Source: Chloroflexota bacterium
Lineage (GTDB): Bacteria > Chloroflexota > Dehalococcoidia > UBA3495
Direction: 5' to 3'
Length of the DNA stretch: 43,944 nucleotides
NCBI GenBank assembly: GCA_022563275.1
Contig: JADFNR010000010.1
Coordinates: forward strand, 1 to 43,944
The notes beneath the pieces were generated by a model that worked only from the letters and a program-made list of their open reading frames with translations, was not told the DNA's origin and searched no databases. Made by a program: the position numbers and the translations under genes. Each line of letters begins with the position of its first letter. Positions within the stretch are counted from its first letter, which is position 1. This document shows positions 15,523 through 24,395 of this stretch, one piece after another.

Positions 15523-17250
15523 ATGACAAACCCGCCCAAAGACGGCCACGGTTCATCGGGCCAGGAACCCAGCCAGGAACCGTCATTCACCCCGGGTGAC
15601 GCAAAGGGCAGCGCGCTTCACGAGGCCATCCGCACTCTGACCGCCAACCTGTCCTTGGACCCGGTGCTGCAGCAGGTGGCCGATCTCAGCCGGGAATTGG
15701 TCTCGGCCACCTACAGCGCGTTGGGCATCCTGGGCGAAGACGGGTCTTTGGTCCAGTTCATAACCTCGGGAATCTCCCAAGCCGCCCGGGACCGTATCGG
15801 CGCTCCACCGGAAGGTAAGGGCGTCCTGGGAGTGGTGCTTCGGGAGGGACAATCCCTTCGCCTACACGACCTGAACCGTCACCCTGAGTCGGCCGGCTTC
15901 CCCGCCCACCACCCCGCCATGCGCAGCTTCCTGGGCGTTCCCATCACCTTCAAGGGGACGGTCCTGGGCAATCTGTACCTAACCGACAAGATTGGCGCTG
16001 AAGAATTCTCCGACGACGACGAGAATATGGTCACCCTCTTTGCCGCCCAGGCCGCGGTGGCCATCGAGAACGCCCGTCTCTTCGAGGCCGAGACCCGCCG
16101 CTCCGCCCAGCTTGATGTGCTCAACCTAATGGGCCGGGAATTGACCCGCATATTCGATCTGGACCGGCTGCTGGAAAAGGTGGCGGACCTGCTGCGCGAG
16201 GGGTTCCAATACCAGAATGTGCAGATCTTCTGGGTGGACCGGGAGAACAACGCCATCCGACTCCGTGCCCTGGCCGGATCGGTCCAAGGCAAGATTCCCC
16301 TGGGCGCCCACCGGCCCCTCGACCGGGGAATCGCCGCCTGGGTCGCCCGCACCGGCCAGACCGCCCTCTGCAACGATGTGCGCGAGGATTCCCGCTACCA
16401 TGCCGTAACCGGGTTTGAGACCGCCGCCGAATTGGCGGTCCCCGTGATGGTCAAAGACGAAACGGTGGCCGTGATCAATGTCGACGGCACGGAGCCCAAC
16501 ATCTTCGATGACAGCGACGTCAAAACCCTGGAAACCCTGGCCGGCCAATTGGCGGTGGCGATCGAGAACATCAACCTCCATCTCCAGCAGCAAGACCAGT
16601 CCCAGCGGCTGGCGGTGGCCGACGAGCGCGACCGCATCGGCCGGGACCTCCACGACGGCGTGATCCAGTCCATGTACGCCGTGGGCCTGAACCTAGAGGA
16701 CATCTCCAGCCGGGCCGCGGAAGAGCCGGAGAGCGTCAAGCCTCGGATCGAGGAAGTCGTCAACGACTTGAACCAAGCCATTGGAGACATCCGCCGTTAC
16801 ATCATGGACCTGCGCCCAACAGAACTACAGGGGAGGCGCTTGGAGGAGGCCCTGGCCTCCCTGGTCGGCTACCTTGAGGACCGCGCCGGCGTCACCGTCA
16901 CAGTTAATCTGGACCTGGACCCGTCTCTTTTACCCGAGCGTTATTTCGTGAACATCTGGCATATCCTCCAGGAATCCTTCTCCAACATCGAGAAATACGC
17001 CCACGCCAAGCAAGTGTCGGTGTCCTTGGCCGTCCGCGACGGCGATATCTGTTTGACGATCACCGACGATGGAGTCGGTTTCGATCTGGAGACTGCGGAG
17101 TTGGGCCGTGGTTACGGCCTGCCCAACATCAAAGACCGGGCGGAGCGCCTGGGTGGGGTGCTGTACATCGACAGCTCTCCCGGCAACGGCGCCAAGCTGG
17201 ACATAAAGGTCCCAGTGCCCGTTCCAACAACGTGGCCGCCAGTGGTGTAA
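15523..17250 (+). CDS. GAF sensor histidine kinase, NarL/DevS type
   Basis: A 575-residue soluble sensor kinase with no transmembrane segment. Two GAF domains come first (about residues 40-185, ending AAVAIENARLFEAE, and 200-350, ending LAVAIENINLH). A HisKA_3 dimerisation helix follows with the phospho-acceptor in DLHDGVIQS (His377). The ATPase domain has the N-box HILQESFSNIEKYAHA, DDGVGFD and GYGLPNIKDRAERLGG. The layout resembles DevS/DosS and NreB kinases, whose GAF domains bind haem or sense redox or small ligands; no ligand can be assigned here. The next gene, 60 bases on, is its likely response regulator. Confidence 0.93.
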   Translation: MTNPPKDGHGSSGQEPSQEPSFTPGDAKGSALHEAIRTLTANLSLDPVLQQVADLSRELVSATYSALGILGEDGSLVQFITSGISQAARDRIGAPPEGKGVLGVVLREGQSLRLHDLNRHPESAGFPAHHPAMRSFLGVPITFKGTVLGNLYLTDKIGAEEFSDDDENMVTLFAAQAAVAIENARLFEAETRRSAQLDVLNLMGRELTRIFDLDRLLEKVADLLREGFQYQNVQIFWVDRENNAIRLRALAGSVQGKIPLGAHRPLDRGIAAWVARTGQTALCNDVREDSRYHAVTGFETAAELAVPVMVKDETVAVINVDGTEPNIFDDSDVKTLETLAGQLAVAIENINLHLQQQDQSQRLAVADERDRIGRDLHDGVIQSMYAVGLNLEDISSRAAEEPESVKPRIEEVVNDLNQAIGDIRRYIMDLRPTELQGRRLEEALASLVGYLEDRAGVTVTVNLDLDPSLLPERYFVNIWHILQESFSNIEKYAHAKQVSVSLAVRDGDICLTITDDGVGFDLETAELGRGYGLPNIKDRAERLGGVLYIDSSPGNGAKLDIKVPVPVPTTWPPVV

Positions 17251-17310
17251 CCTATAGCCGCCAGCCAGGCAACTACATACGGAAGCCAGCGCCATACCGA
17301 GGTAAGCTAG

Positions 17311-17970
17311 ATGGCATCCAGCAACAAACTGAAGATCCTGATCGTCGACGACCACGATATCGTCCGCAAGGGACTGGCCATGCTGATCTCTCGCCAGGAG
17401 GACCTGTCTGTTGTTGCCGAGGCCGGCACCGTCGCCGAAGCCGTGGAAAAAGCCCGCGAGTCGGTCCCCGATGTGGTGGTGATGGACATCCGGCTGCCCG
17501 ACGGCTCCGGGATCGAGGCCTGCCGCGACATACGCGACGAGAACGCCGAAGTCAAAGTCCTTATGCTGACCTCATATAGCGACGAGGAAGCCGTGATGGG
17601 CTCCATCATGGCCGGGGCCTCCGGGTATCTGCTGAAGGAGATTCGTTCCCAAGAGATAGTTGACGCCATCCGCCGTGTGGGCGCCGGCCAGTCACTTCTG
17701 GACCCGTCGGTCACCGCCAGCGTCTTGGAACGCGTGCGCCGGGGCAAGGAAGAAGACCCCCTGGCCCAACTGACCGATCAAGAAAAGAAGATTCTGGAGT
17801 TGATCGCCGAAGGCCAGACCAACCGGGAGATCGCGGGCCAGATCAACCTCAGCGACAAGACGGTCAAGAACTACGTGAGCAACATCCTGGGCAAGCTTGA
17901 GGTGTCCCGGCGGTCTCAGGCGGCGGCTTTCCTGGCCGAACGCCGGGCGCGCCGGGACTACAACAGGTAG
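17311..17970 (+). CDS. NarL/DevR family response regulator
   Basis: A 219-residue response regulator. Its receiver domain has the acidic pair Asp13-Asp14 (IVDDHD), phospho-acceptor Asp59 (VVVMDIRLPDGSG), Thr/Ser in MLTSYS and the lysine in YLLKEI. The LuxR/GerE helix-turn-helix is at the C-terminus (LTDQEKKILELIAEGQTNREIA, then KTVKNYVSNILGKLEVSRR). GAGGTAAGCTAG precedes the ATG. It is co-oriented with the GAF kinase and almost surely its partner. Target genes are unknown; the nearby oxidase and copper enzyme genes are candidates. Confidence 0.93.
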   Translation: MASSNKLKILIVDDHDIVRKGLAMLISRQEDLSVVAEAGTVAEAVEKARESVPDVVVMDIRLPDGSGIEACRDIRDENAEVKVLMLTSYSDEEAVMGSIMAGASGYLLKEIRSQEIVDAIRRVGAGQSLLDPSVTASVLERVRRGKEEDPLAQLTDQEKKILELIAEGQTNREIAGQINLSDKTVKNYVSNILGKLEVSRRSQAAAFLAERRARRDYNR

Positions 17971-18021
17971 GTTGGTCGCCGGCCTGCTCAGCGCCGTGTT
18001 CGCTTAGCCCCACACTCAAAG

Positions 18022-18070
18022 GGCCGGTTGGTGCACTCACCATTCGGCCCTGTTCTTGGCCCAACCGGCC
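18022..18070. repeat. Inverted repeat between regulator genes
   Basis: GGCCGGTTGG and CCAACCGGCC form a 10-bp stem around a 29-base loop in the 203-base gap between the two response-regulator genes. There is no U-tract. It could be a processing or stability hairpin. Confidence 0.4.
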
Positions 18071-18173
18071 TACCGGAATGCTTACCTTCGGCACTCCCGT
18101 TCCCGTCTCCATCCACCGTATCGTGAAATTAGCCGCACGGCGTATTTCCAATTTCCAGTGGCGTTAATTTATC

Positions 18174-18563
18174 ATGCCCATTCGAATTTTTTTGATCGAT
18201 GAACACCGCACCGCCAGGCAGATGCTCGCCCGGCGTCTGGCGTCCATGCCCGGCCTGGATGTAGTTGGTTCCACTTGCGACGGCGAAGAAGCGATCCGCA
18301 AGATCGCCGGACTGAGCCCCGATGTGGTCCTCATAGACAGCAAGATGAAACAGGCGGACGGCATCGACATCTGCCGGCGGGCCCTGGCTGCCAGTGGGCA
18401 GGCCACGGTCGCCATCCTCACCTCTTATCTGGACCCAAATGAGCGCCGGTTAGCCTTCCAGGCCGGGGTGAACGGCTATCTCTTAAAGAACGTGGACACC
18501 GGCAACCTGGTCAATTGGATCAAGCTGGCCGTCGACCGCGGCCCAGATGACCCGGACGACTGA
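18174..18563 (+). CDS. Single-domain response regulator
   Basis: A 129-residue protein consisting only of a receiver domain: an acidic Asp-Glu pair in FLIDEH, phospho-acceptor Asp55 (VVLIDSKMKQADG), Ser/Thr in ILTSYL and lysine in YLLKNV. There is no output domain, so it may act as a phosphate sink or bind a partner. The ATG has no strong ribosome site. It lies 203 bases after the LuxR-type regulator and is followed by an intrinsic terminator, so it probably belongs to the same signalling group. Confidence 0.88.
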   Translation: MPIRIFLIDEHRTARQMLARRLASMPGLDVVGSTCDGEEAIRKIAGLSPDVVLIDSKMKQADGIDICRRALAASGQATVAILTSYLDPNERRLAFQAGVNGYLLKNVDTGNLVNWIKLAVDRGPDDPDD

Positions 18564-18628
18564 GAAAGTTAACCCCGCCTGGGCCACCCCAACTCTTGAA
18601 AACGCCATTCAACCGGTCAACCGGCCAA

Positions 18629-18667
18629 TGAAAAACCGCCTAGAGACGGTCTCCGGGCGGTTTTTTG
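18629..18667 (+). terminator. Intrinsic terminator of kinase cluster
   Basis: The stem AAAAACCGCC with GGCGGTTTTTT is closed around a loop that itself contains GAGAC-GGTCTC, ending in six T on the plus strand. It ends the kinase/regulator cluster. Confidence 0.88.
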
Positions 18668-18696
18668 ACTTGCAGAGCCCTTGGTCCAGGGTTGGT

Positions 18697-18739
18697 AAAA
18701 CCTAGCGGGCGCCTCTCCCTTTCGGGCGCGCCCGCTAGG
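18697..18739 (-). terminator. Intrinsic terminator of multicopper oxidase
   Basis: CCTAGCGGGCG pairs with CGCCCGCTAGG. On the minus strand the stem is followed by TTTTACC. It lies about 35 bases past the stop of the multicopper oxidase gene. Confidence 0.8.
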
Positions 18740-18772
18740 TGATACAGGGTTGCCGATGCTTTGGTGTTCGGT

Positions 18773-19816
18773 CTAATTGGCCGCTGCCTGCTCATCGAAG
18801 TAGGACGTATGGTCCTCGTAGTCAAGGGCGATGAGCATCCCTCCTGGATATACTCCCCTATTTGTGACATGGGAGATCACGTGGCAGTGGAACACCCAAG
18901 TCCCTGGATTGGTGCCGATCACTTCCACATCCACCGTTTGTCCCGGAGCGATGTCTTGTGTATTCACCACGATCGGATTGAGCAGCGGATTACCGTCGAG
19001 CTGCACCACTTTGAACTGGTGCCCGTGAAGGTGCATCGGGTGGTGAGCCTGTCCGGCGTTAATCATCCTGATCAGGATGCGTTCCCCTGTTTTAATCTTC
19101 AGAAGCGAATCCTCCAGCGTCTTGGGAAAGGAGTGGCCGTTGATGGTATAAAACCCTGCGGTTTCATGCAGCAGCAACACATACTCCCGGTCATATTGGG
19201 GAAGACCGCCGCGAGGCTCCACGATAAACGCCCCGAATAGCCCCTTAGATAGTTGCAGCAACGTATTAGAGTGGGTGTGATACATCGCGGTTCCCGGTTT
19301 AGGCGCCACGAACTCATAGGTCCACGAAGCGCCGGGTTCGATGTCTGGTTGGGTGATGCCAGGGACTCCATCCTGATCGTTGGGGACTTCCAACCCGTGC
19401 CAGTGAATGGTCGTGGCTTCCGGTAAGTTGTTGGTGAGGTTGACTCTGACTTTATCCCCCTCTGTTACCCGGATTTCGGGACCTGGGTACTGACCGTTGT
19501 AACCCCAGATTTCAACAAATTCTCCCCCCAACACCTCCCAAGAGACCACTTCAGCAGTCAAGTTGATTTCCACGTCTGGATCTGTGAACCGGCTGCCGGC
19601 TATCCCCGCGGGCCCGTCACCTAAGGTAACTTGCGCCGGACCAGGATTGCTCGGTTGCCCGTCCGCCGCATCGCCGGCAACGTCGCTGGCGTGAACCCGG
19701 GCCGCCCCATCCACACGTGTGTTATCAGCCGAATCACCATTGCCGCAGGCAGCGGCCAATAAGGCGAATGCCGTAAACAATGCCATAAAGATCAGGTACC
19801 GTCTCCAAGTTTTCAT
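18773..19816 (-). CDS. Two-domain multicopper oxidase lipoprotein
   Basis: A 347-residue exported copper enzyme. A signal peptide ends in the lipobox LAAAC (Cys24), so the mature protein is lipid-anchored. Two cupredoxin domains follow. Copper motifs are HWHG (His138, His140), YHTHS (His180, His182), HPMHLHGHQ (259-267) and HCHVISH (310-316, with the type 1 Cys311). Only the second domain has the Cys-His type 1 site, the arrangement of two-domain laccases. It should oxidise phenolic or metal substrates with oxygen; nitrite reductase is less likely. AAGGAGGACATC precedes the ATG, and a CRP/FNR-like palindrome lies 29 bases upstream. Confidence 0.9.
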   Translation of the reverse strand: MKTWRRYLIFMALFTAFALLAAACGNGDSADNTRVDGAARVHASDVAGDAADGQPSNPGPAQVTLGDGPAGIAGSRFTDPDVEINLTAEVVSWEVLGGEFVEIWGYNGQYPGPEIRVTEGDKVRVNLTNNLPEATTIHWHGLEVPNDQDGVPGITQPDIEPGASWTYEFVAPKPGTAMYHTHSNTLLQLSKGLFGAFIVEPRGGLPQYDREYVLLLHETAGFYTINGHSFPKTLEDSLLKIKTGERILIRMINAGQAHHPMHLHGHQFKVVQLDGNPLLNPIVVNTQDIAPGQTVDVEVIGTNPGTWVFHCHVISHVTNRGVYPGGMLIALDYEDHTSYFDEQAAAN

Positions 19817-19844
19817 GATGTCCTCCTTATTCGTGTATCCCTTC

Positions 19845-19860
19845 TGTGAAAATCATCACA
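19845..19860. promoter_or_regulatory. CRP/FNR-family operator candidate
   Basis: TGTGA, six bases, TCACA: a perfect match to the symmetric half-sites of the CRP family. It lies 29 bases upstream of the multicopper oxidase start. At that distance it would overlap or follow the transcription start, which suggests repression unless the promoter lies closer than expected. No CRP/FNR gene is in the window. Confidence 0.45.
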
Positions 19861-20189
19861 CAATCCCACTTTCTCGGATAACGTTCAGATGGCCTGTTAT
19901 TACCTGGCAAGATGGCCCTAAGTTTCGGGGCCATTTGATGGATTTGCACCGGCCCGGCCGGCGAATAAAGGAATAGATGACCCCAAAGATTGAGCCGCCG
20001 TTCAGGACCTGAAAATAATCCAACCGGCCGGAACTATCCGCCCAAACGGCCCTTGATATACGCGCCTCAAATCGTCAAGCTGGTTAGGGTGACACGTGCC
20101 GCTGGACACATGGGTCCGGGCCGCCCCCTGAGCCGTCAATAACCGACGGGGATGTGGGCGCGGACATTCTGCACCGATTGGAGGAGTCC
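19861..20189. other. Intergenic region, divergent genes
   Basis: This stretch lies between the divergent multicopper oxidase and PII genes. Apart from the palindrome at its left edge I see no gene, strong promoter or RNA. A frame running into the PII gene from 20154 is only an extension upstream of the real start. Confidence 0.4.
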
Positions 20190-20534
20190 ATGAATAAAGT
20201 GGAGGCAATCATCCGGCCGGAGAAATTGAACGACGTTAAGGAGGCATTGGCCGCGGTCGGCCTCATCGGTCTCAACGTGGTGAACGTCACCGGCCGGGGC
20301 GCTCAGCGCGGCGTCACCGCAGGCGGCTCGCGGGGCGTTGGCCGGTATGAGATAGACATGCTGCCAAAGGTGAAGCTAGAGCTGGTGGTCCACGACGAAT
20401 CTACTCAGAAAGCCGTCGATACCATCGTCGAGCATGCCCGCACCGGAAACATCGGCGACGGCAAGATATTCATCTACCCAGTGAGCAATGCCATAAAGGT
20501 CAGAACGGGAGAAACCGGCGAGGAGGCTTTGTAA
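20190..20534 (+). CDS. PII family signalling protein
   Basis: A 114-residue PII (GlnB/GlnK-like) trimeric regulator. It opens with MNKVEAIIRPEKLNDVKEAL and ends with GKIFIYPVSNAIKVRTGETG, the nucleotide-binding C-terminal segment. GGAGGAGTCC sits just before the ATG at 20190. The T-loop (GRGAQRGVTAGGSRGVGRYE) is two residues longer than in E. coli GlnB and has serine where the uridylylated Tyr51 would be, so GlnD-type uridylylation at that site is not possible. ATP/ADP and 2-oxoglutarate sensing by the conserved core remains likely. No amtB or glnA is adjacent. Confidence 0.92.
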   Translation: MNKVEAIIRPEKLNDVKEALAAVGLIGLNVVNVTGRGAQRGVTAGGSRGVGRYEIDMLPKVKLELVVHDESTQKAVDTIVEHARTGNIGDGKIFIYPVSNAIKVRTGETGEEAL

Positions 20535-20762
20535 CGCCTCTGCGCCCTGTCTTTAGACCTCCGCTGGAATCCAATTGCGCGTACCTGGCCGCAGGCATCT
20601 GGGAGACCTCTTGGGGACCATAAAATCCATTCCTCAGGGGAACCGGGTTTCGGGCATTCAGACTCGTGGGCTCTATGCGCTTATTCCACTTTCGGATGAA
20701 GATTCGCCAGAGTACATATACATATTTGGCGAGCGGACGTATATCGGTCGTGAAAGGATCAC

Positions 20763-21653
20763 GTGAACAATATGAAGTTATTTGGATTTATGGGCCTGAT
20801 AGCCAGTGTGCTGTTTATGATCGCAGCCTGCGGCGACATATACGGAGGGGACACACCAGACACCGCCCAGCCGCCGACGACTCCAGCATCAAGCCCCACG
20901 CCGGCATCAGGCCCCACACCGGCATCAGGCCCCGTATCAGAGGGACAACGGCTATTCACGGCCAACGGCTGCAGCGCTTGCCACGGATCGGAAGCGCAGG
21001 GCAGCGCCATTGCGCCGGGATTGGCCGGTCACACCGGTGCTCAGGTGTTGCGGCAGGCCCGGGCGCCGCTGGGACAGATGCCGGTATTTCCGCCTTCGCA
21101 GATCTCCAACGCGGAACTCAGCCAGATCGCCGAATACGTCGAATCGCTGACAGGCGACCATGGCCACATGAGAGCGAACGACCTAGCGCAAGCCTCGGCC
21201 CAACACCATTGGATGACCCTATTCGCATTGGAGGACGATTCCCCCGATGAAGCGGTCCACCATATCGACCACATAATCGGTCTGGTAACGGGCCAGCACC
21301 TTTCCCAGATGAATCAGGCTAAAGCGGAGATTGAGGCAGGAAAGCTCCACGATGGGCTACACATCATAGAAAACATGCTGGCCGGCGTCCAAGTGGCTGA
21401 TTTAACGCCTTCGGAGATGCACGCCAGCCTGGCCCGCTCATCGGCTCTCATCGATGACGCCGATGGGGCGTTGCACCATCTGGACCACATATTCGAAGCC
21501 CTGAGCGGCGACCCAGCCGTGGCGGGCCAGGTGGCGGAGATCAGAGAATTGCTGGCATCGGGAGACCTCGCCGACGCGGCCCACGAACTGGAAGAATTGG
21601 TCGGAGCGGCCCATGAGGAGGAGCACGAAGAGGACGAAGGCCACGGCCACTAA
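20763..21653 (+). CDS. Haem c lipoprotein with His-rich helical tail
   Basis: A 296-residue exported protein. The lipobox is MIAAC (Cys23). A Pro/Ala/Ser/Thr linker with repeated TPASGP units leads to a monohaem cytochrome c domain, residues 58-130, with CSACH at 70-74 and a possible axial Met in GQMPVFP. The rest is helical and appears duplicated: EAVHHIDHIIGLV...IEAGKLHDGLHIIENML and GALHHLDHIFEAL...LASGDLADAAHELEEL. It ends in an acidic His-rich tail (EEEHEEDEGHGH) able to bind metal. The start is GTG at 20763 or ATG at 20772; AAAGGA lies 4 bases before the GTG. It could shuttle electrons to the CuA subunit, which lacks its own haem. Confidence 0.82.
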   Translation: MNNMKLFGFMGLIASVLFMIAACGDIYGGDTPDTAQPPTTPASSPTPASGPTPASGPVSEGQRLFTANGCSACHGSEAQGSAIAPGLAGHTGAQVLRQARAPLGQMPVFPPSQISNAELSQIAEYVESLTGDHGHMRANDLAQASAQHHWMTLFALEDDSPDEAVHHIDHIIGLVTGQHLSQMNQAKAEIEAGKLHDGLHIIENMLAGVQVADLTPSEMHASLARSSALIDDADGALHHLDHIFEALSGDPAVAGQVAEIRELLASGDLADAAHELEELVGAAHEEEHEEDEGHGH

Positions 21654-21825
21654 GTCTTAACTCATACGAAATAAATACAAGACTGACACCCCAAAGTAAC
21701 GCACCGGTAATTGTTTCTCTTGTAGTGTGGTGCCGACGCAGAGCAGTTAACCATAAGAGTTAACGATAACTTGGCCCAGTCTCAGGTTTGAAACAACCGT
21801 GAGAAACGTGCAGGGAGGTGAGACG

Positions 21826-22032
21826 ATGTTCTGGCTCAAGAGCTGTCCCCGGTGTCACGGCGATCTGTGCGATAAGAATGACAATTACGGCGATTATATC
21901 GATTGCTTCCAGTGCGGCCATTACCTGACAGCCGATGAAGAAGCCTACGTGAGGTCCGGTAACCCCCCCGGCAAGACCTTTACCCTGCCGCTAAGCCGGC
22001 CCGAACTGGTCCTTTCTGAGACCGCGGCCTAA
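21826..22032 (+). CDS. Small zinc-ribbon protein
   Basis: A 68-residue protein starting at the ATG at 21826, preceded by GGGAGGTGAGACG. Two Cys pairs, SCPRCHGDL and DCFQCGHYL, make a zinc ribbon; the tail is acidic then Pro/Leu-rich. Short MFWLKSCPRCHGDL proteins seem common in Dehalococcoidia-like genomes (from memory) and have no known role; nucleic-acid binding is a guess. Confidence 0.75.
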   Translation: MFWLKSCPRCHGDLCDKNDNYGDYIDCFQCGHYLTADEEAYVRSGNPPGKTFTLPLSRPELVLSETAA

Positions 22033-22211
22033 GGTCCCGGAGGCCCGGCGGACCGGGCAAGGCCGCATCCCCGCTGTTTAGCCTGCATTTCCCCACGGCT
22101 CGCTCCCACCTCCACGTCAGCCGGACCCGCCTCGCATCTTGCTCTTTCCAAGGGCCGGTCTTACAATTGCCCCCATCTGGCCACATCCGCAAGATAGGGG
22201 GACTTTCGCCC

Positions 22212-23450
22212 ATGCCCGCTCTCAAACACCCTTTGGAAAATATCCGCGTCATAGACCTGGGCCGTCATCAGGCCGGTCCCCGCTGCGCCCAGGTATTGGC
22301 CCGCATGGGCGCTGAGGTCATCAAGATCGAGCGTCTGGGCGGCGAGGAGACCCGCTACCACGGCCCCTGGGTGAAGAAGCAGTCCTCATACTGGGTCCAG
22401 TACAACTCTGGCAAAAAGTCCCTGGCCATGGACCTCCGCAAAGAGGAAGGCAAAGAGGCCCTCAGAAAGCTGATCAAAGTCTCAGATATATTGGTCCAGA
22501 ATTTCAGGCCCGGCACCATTGAGAAGATGGGCTTCGGCTACGAAGAATTAAAGAAGCTCAACCCCAGAATCATCATGGTCAACGTCTCCGCCTACGGCCA
22601 GTTCGGTCCCTACAAAGATCAGATCGGCTACGACCCCATCGGCCAGACCATGTCCGGCATCACCATGCTCACCGGGGAAGAGGGCATGCCGCCCATCAGG
22701 ACCGGAGTTCCCATCATCGACCGCATCACCTCGCTGCACGCCGCCATCGGTTGTCTGGCCGCCCTCCACGAACGCGAGGTTTCCGGCCTGGGCCAGTCCA
22801 TGGACGTCTGCCTGGCCGACACCGGCTATTCCATGACCGAGATCCCCATCACCGCCTACCACGGCTCCGGCATCAAGCCCAAGCGGGGAGACTCCAACTC
22901 CACCGCCCCTCCCTCTGGCATCTACCCCTGCAAAGAGGGCTGGGTCCTGCTGTCCGCCGGGGACCAGCACCATTGGGACCGGGTCTGCAACGCCCTGGGC
23001 AAGCCGGAGTGGCTGGAGGACCCGCGATTCAACAACCGGCCCGACCGCGCCAAAAACGCGGACATCGTGAACGAGGCCCTCAACGAGCTCCTTGCCACCA
23101 TGACCATGGATCAGGCCATCGCCCATTTCACCAAGCACGACGTCGTCGCGGCTCCCGTCAACGACATCCCCATGGCCGAGGCAGACCCCCATCCCTGGGA
23201 ACGGCGCACCATGGTGGAGGTGGACGACTTCTTGGCCGGCACCATCGCTGTCTCCGGAGACTACTGGCATTTCTCCCGGACTCCGGTGACCATCGGCGTC
23301 ACGCCCAAGGTCGGAGAGCACAACGACGAGATTCTATCCGAGATCCTGGGCTACTCACCAGAGGAGATCGAGGAATTCAAGAAGAACAACGTGATCTCCG
23401 AAGAACACCTCTACGACGAGGTAGAGGGCGCGCCCGATCGCACTGATTAG
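22212..23450 (+). CDS. Family III CoA-transferase (CaiB/BaiF)
   Basis: A 412-residue CoA-transferase counted from the ATG at 22212; the frame is open 45 bases further up but PALKHPLENIRVIDLG is the usual beginning. Family marks are GAEVIKIE, NSGKKSLAMDLRKEEGKEAL, VLVQNFRPGTIEKMGFGYEEL-like text, INVSAYGQFGP-like text and GLGQSMDVCLADT, whose Asp is the expected catalytic residue that forms the acyl-CoA anhydride. These enzymes move CoA between carboxylic acids such as oxalate, carnitine or aromatic acids; the substrate is not predictable. A strong terminator follows. Confidence 0.93.
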   Translation: MPALKHPLENIRVIDLGRHQAGPRCAQVLARMGAEVIKIERLGGEETRYHGPWVKKQSSYWVQYNSGKKSLAMDLRKEEGKEALRKLIKVSDILVQNFRPGTIEKMGFGYEELKKLNPRIIMVNVSAYGQFGPYKDQIGYDPIGQTMSGITMLTGEEGMPPIRTGVPIIDRITSLHAAIGCLAALHEREVSGLGQSMDVCLADTGYSMTEIPITAYHGSGIKPKRGDSNSTAPPSGIYPCKEGWVLLSAGDQHHWDRVCNALGKPEWLEDPRFNNRPDRAKNADIVNEALNELLATMTMDQAIAHFTKHDVVAAPVNDIPMAEADPHPWERRTMVEVDDFLAGTIAVSGDYWHFSRTPVTIGVTPKVGEHNDEILSEILGYSPEEIEEFKKNNVISEEHLYDEVEGAPDRTD

Positions 23451-23512
23451 GCCACGCAGGCTTGAAACCAGGGCAAGTGGTCCTGCACAAATAAATTGGC
23501 GTCAGCACTGTA

Positions 23513-23546
23513 GGGGCGCCCCGGTTAACCGGGGCGCCCTTTTTTG
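23513..23546 (+). terminator. Intrinsic terminator of CoA-transferase
   Basis: GGGCGCCCCGG-TTAA-CCGGGGCGCCC, an 11-bp perfect stem, followed by six T. Textbook plus-strand terminator about 65 bases after the CoA-transferase stop. Confidence 0.93.
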
Positions 23547-23705
23547 CGTGAATCAGGCCCAAATACCGCACCTTAGCCACCTATATCCACTGCCTGATTG
23601 GATCATGGATTCGAACTGAGATTTTGTTTGGGCTCCCTGTATTCTCTTCTTCGGGATATCTCGGTTCCGGTGTAGAATGCCTCCAAACATGGGGACGGTT
23701 AGGGC

Positions 23706-24395
23706 GTGACCCAATCAGGTCGGACAGGACGGATATTCGTCGGCCGCGACCGGGAGATGACCGGTCTCAGGGCTGCCATGGACGATGCCATGGCGGGCCA
23801 CGGCCGGATGGTGATGCTGGCCGGCGAACCGGGCATCGGGAAGACACGCACGGCCCAAGAACTGGCCTCCTACGCCGAATCGTTGGGCGCACAGGTGTGG
23901 TGGGGGTGGTGTTACGAGCAAAAAGGCGCACCTCCCTACTGGCCGTGGGTCCAGCCCATCCGTACCTATGTCCAACGTACCGACCCCGCATCCCTTGGCG
24001 CCCAGATGGGCCCCGGAGCAGCCGACATCTGCGAGATCATTCCCCAGGTACGTGACAAACTGACCGGCCTTGAGCCGCCGTCGCCCCTTGAGCCGGAACA
24101 GGCGCGCTTCCGATTGTTTGACTCGATTTCTAATTTTCTCGCGAGCCTTGCCCAGTCCCAGCCATTGATGTTGGTGCTGGATGATCTGCATTGGGCAGAC
24201 CAGCCTTCTTTGTTGTTGCTGGAATTCCTGGCCGGCCAGTTGCCAAATAGCAAGATCCTGGTCGTCGGGACCTACCGGGATACTGAGGTGACTCGCACCC
24301 ACCCTCTGTCCAATACCCTGGCCCATTGGCCCGCAGCGACTCCTATCATAGGGAAGAACTTGGAGGACTCGAGAGCGAACACGTCGGCCAGTTGA
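23706..24395 (+). CDS. LuxR-type ATPase, N-terminal part (frameshifted)
   Basis: The first part of a large AAA/STAND-type regulator. After IFVGRDREM it has Walker A GEPGIGKT (residues 40-47) and Walker B LMLVLDDLHWAD (154-165), then VVGTYRDTEV. The reading frame is correct up to about 24326 (HPLSNTLAH), after which the residues stop matching the family and a stop follows at 24395. The natural continuation is in the frame one base off, beginning LARSDSYHREEL. Inserting one T after CAT at 24324-24326 restores a single protein of about 990 residues. The start is GTG at 23706 with a poor ribosome site. Confidence 0.75.
   Translation: MTQSGRTGRIFVGRDREMTGLRAAMDDAMAGHGRMVMLAGEPGIGKTRTAQELASYAESLGAQVWWGWCYEQKGAPPYWPWVQPIRTYVQRTDPASLGAQMGPGAADICEIIPQVRDKLTGLEPPSPLEPEQARFRLFDSISNFLASLAQSQPLMLVLDDLHWADQPSLLLLEFLAGQLPNSKILVVGTYRDTEVTRTHPLSNTLAHWPAATPIIGKNLEDSRANTSAS

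Noticed and set aside
18773..19816. Copper nitrite reductase (NirK)
   Set aside because: The type 1 site lies in the second domain only and the motifs fit two-domain laccases better; no denitrification genes are nearby.
20575..20766. 63-codon frame before the cytochrome gene
   Set aside because: TTG start with no ribosome site and no recognisable protein text; probably chance.
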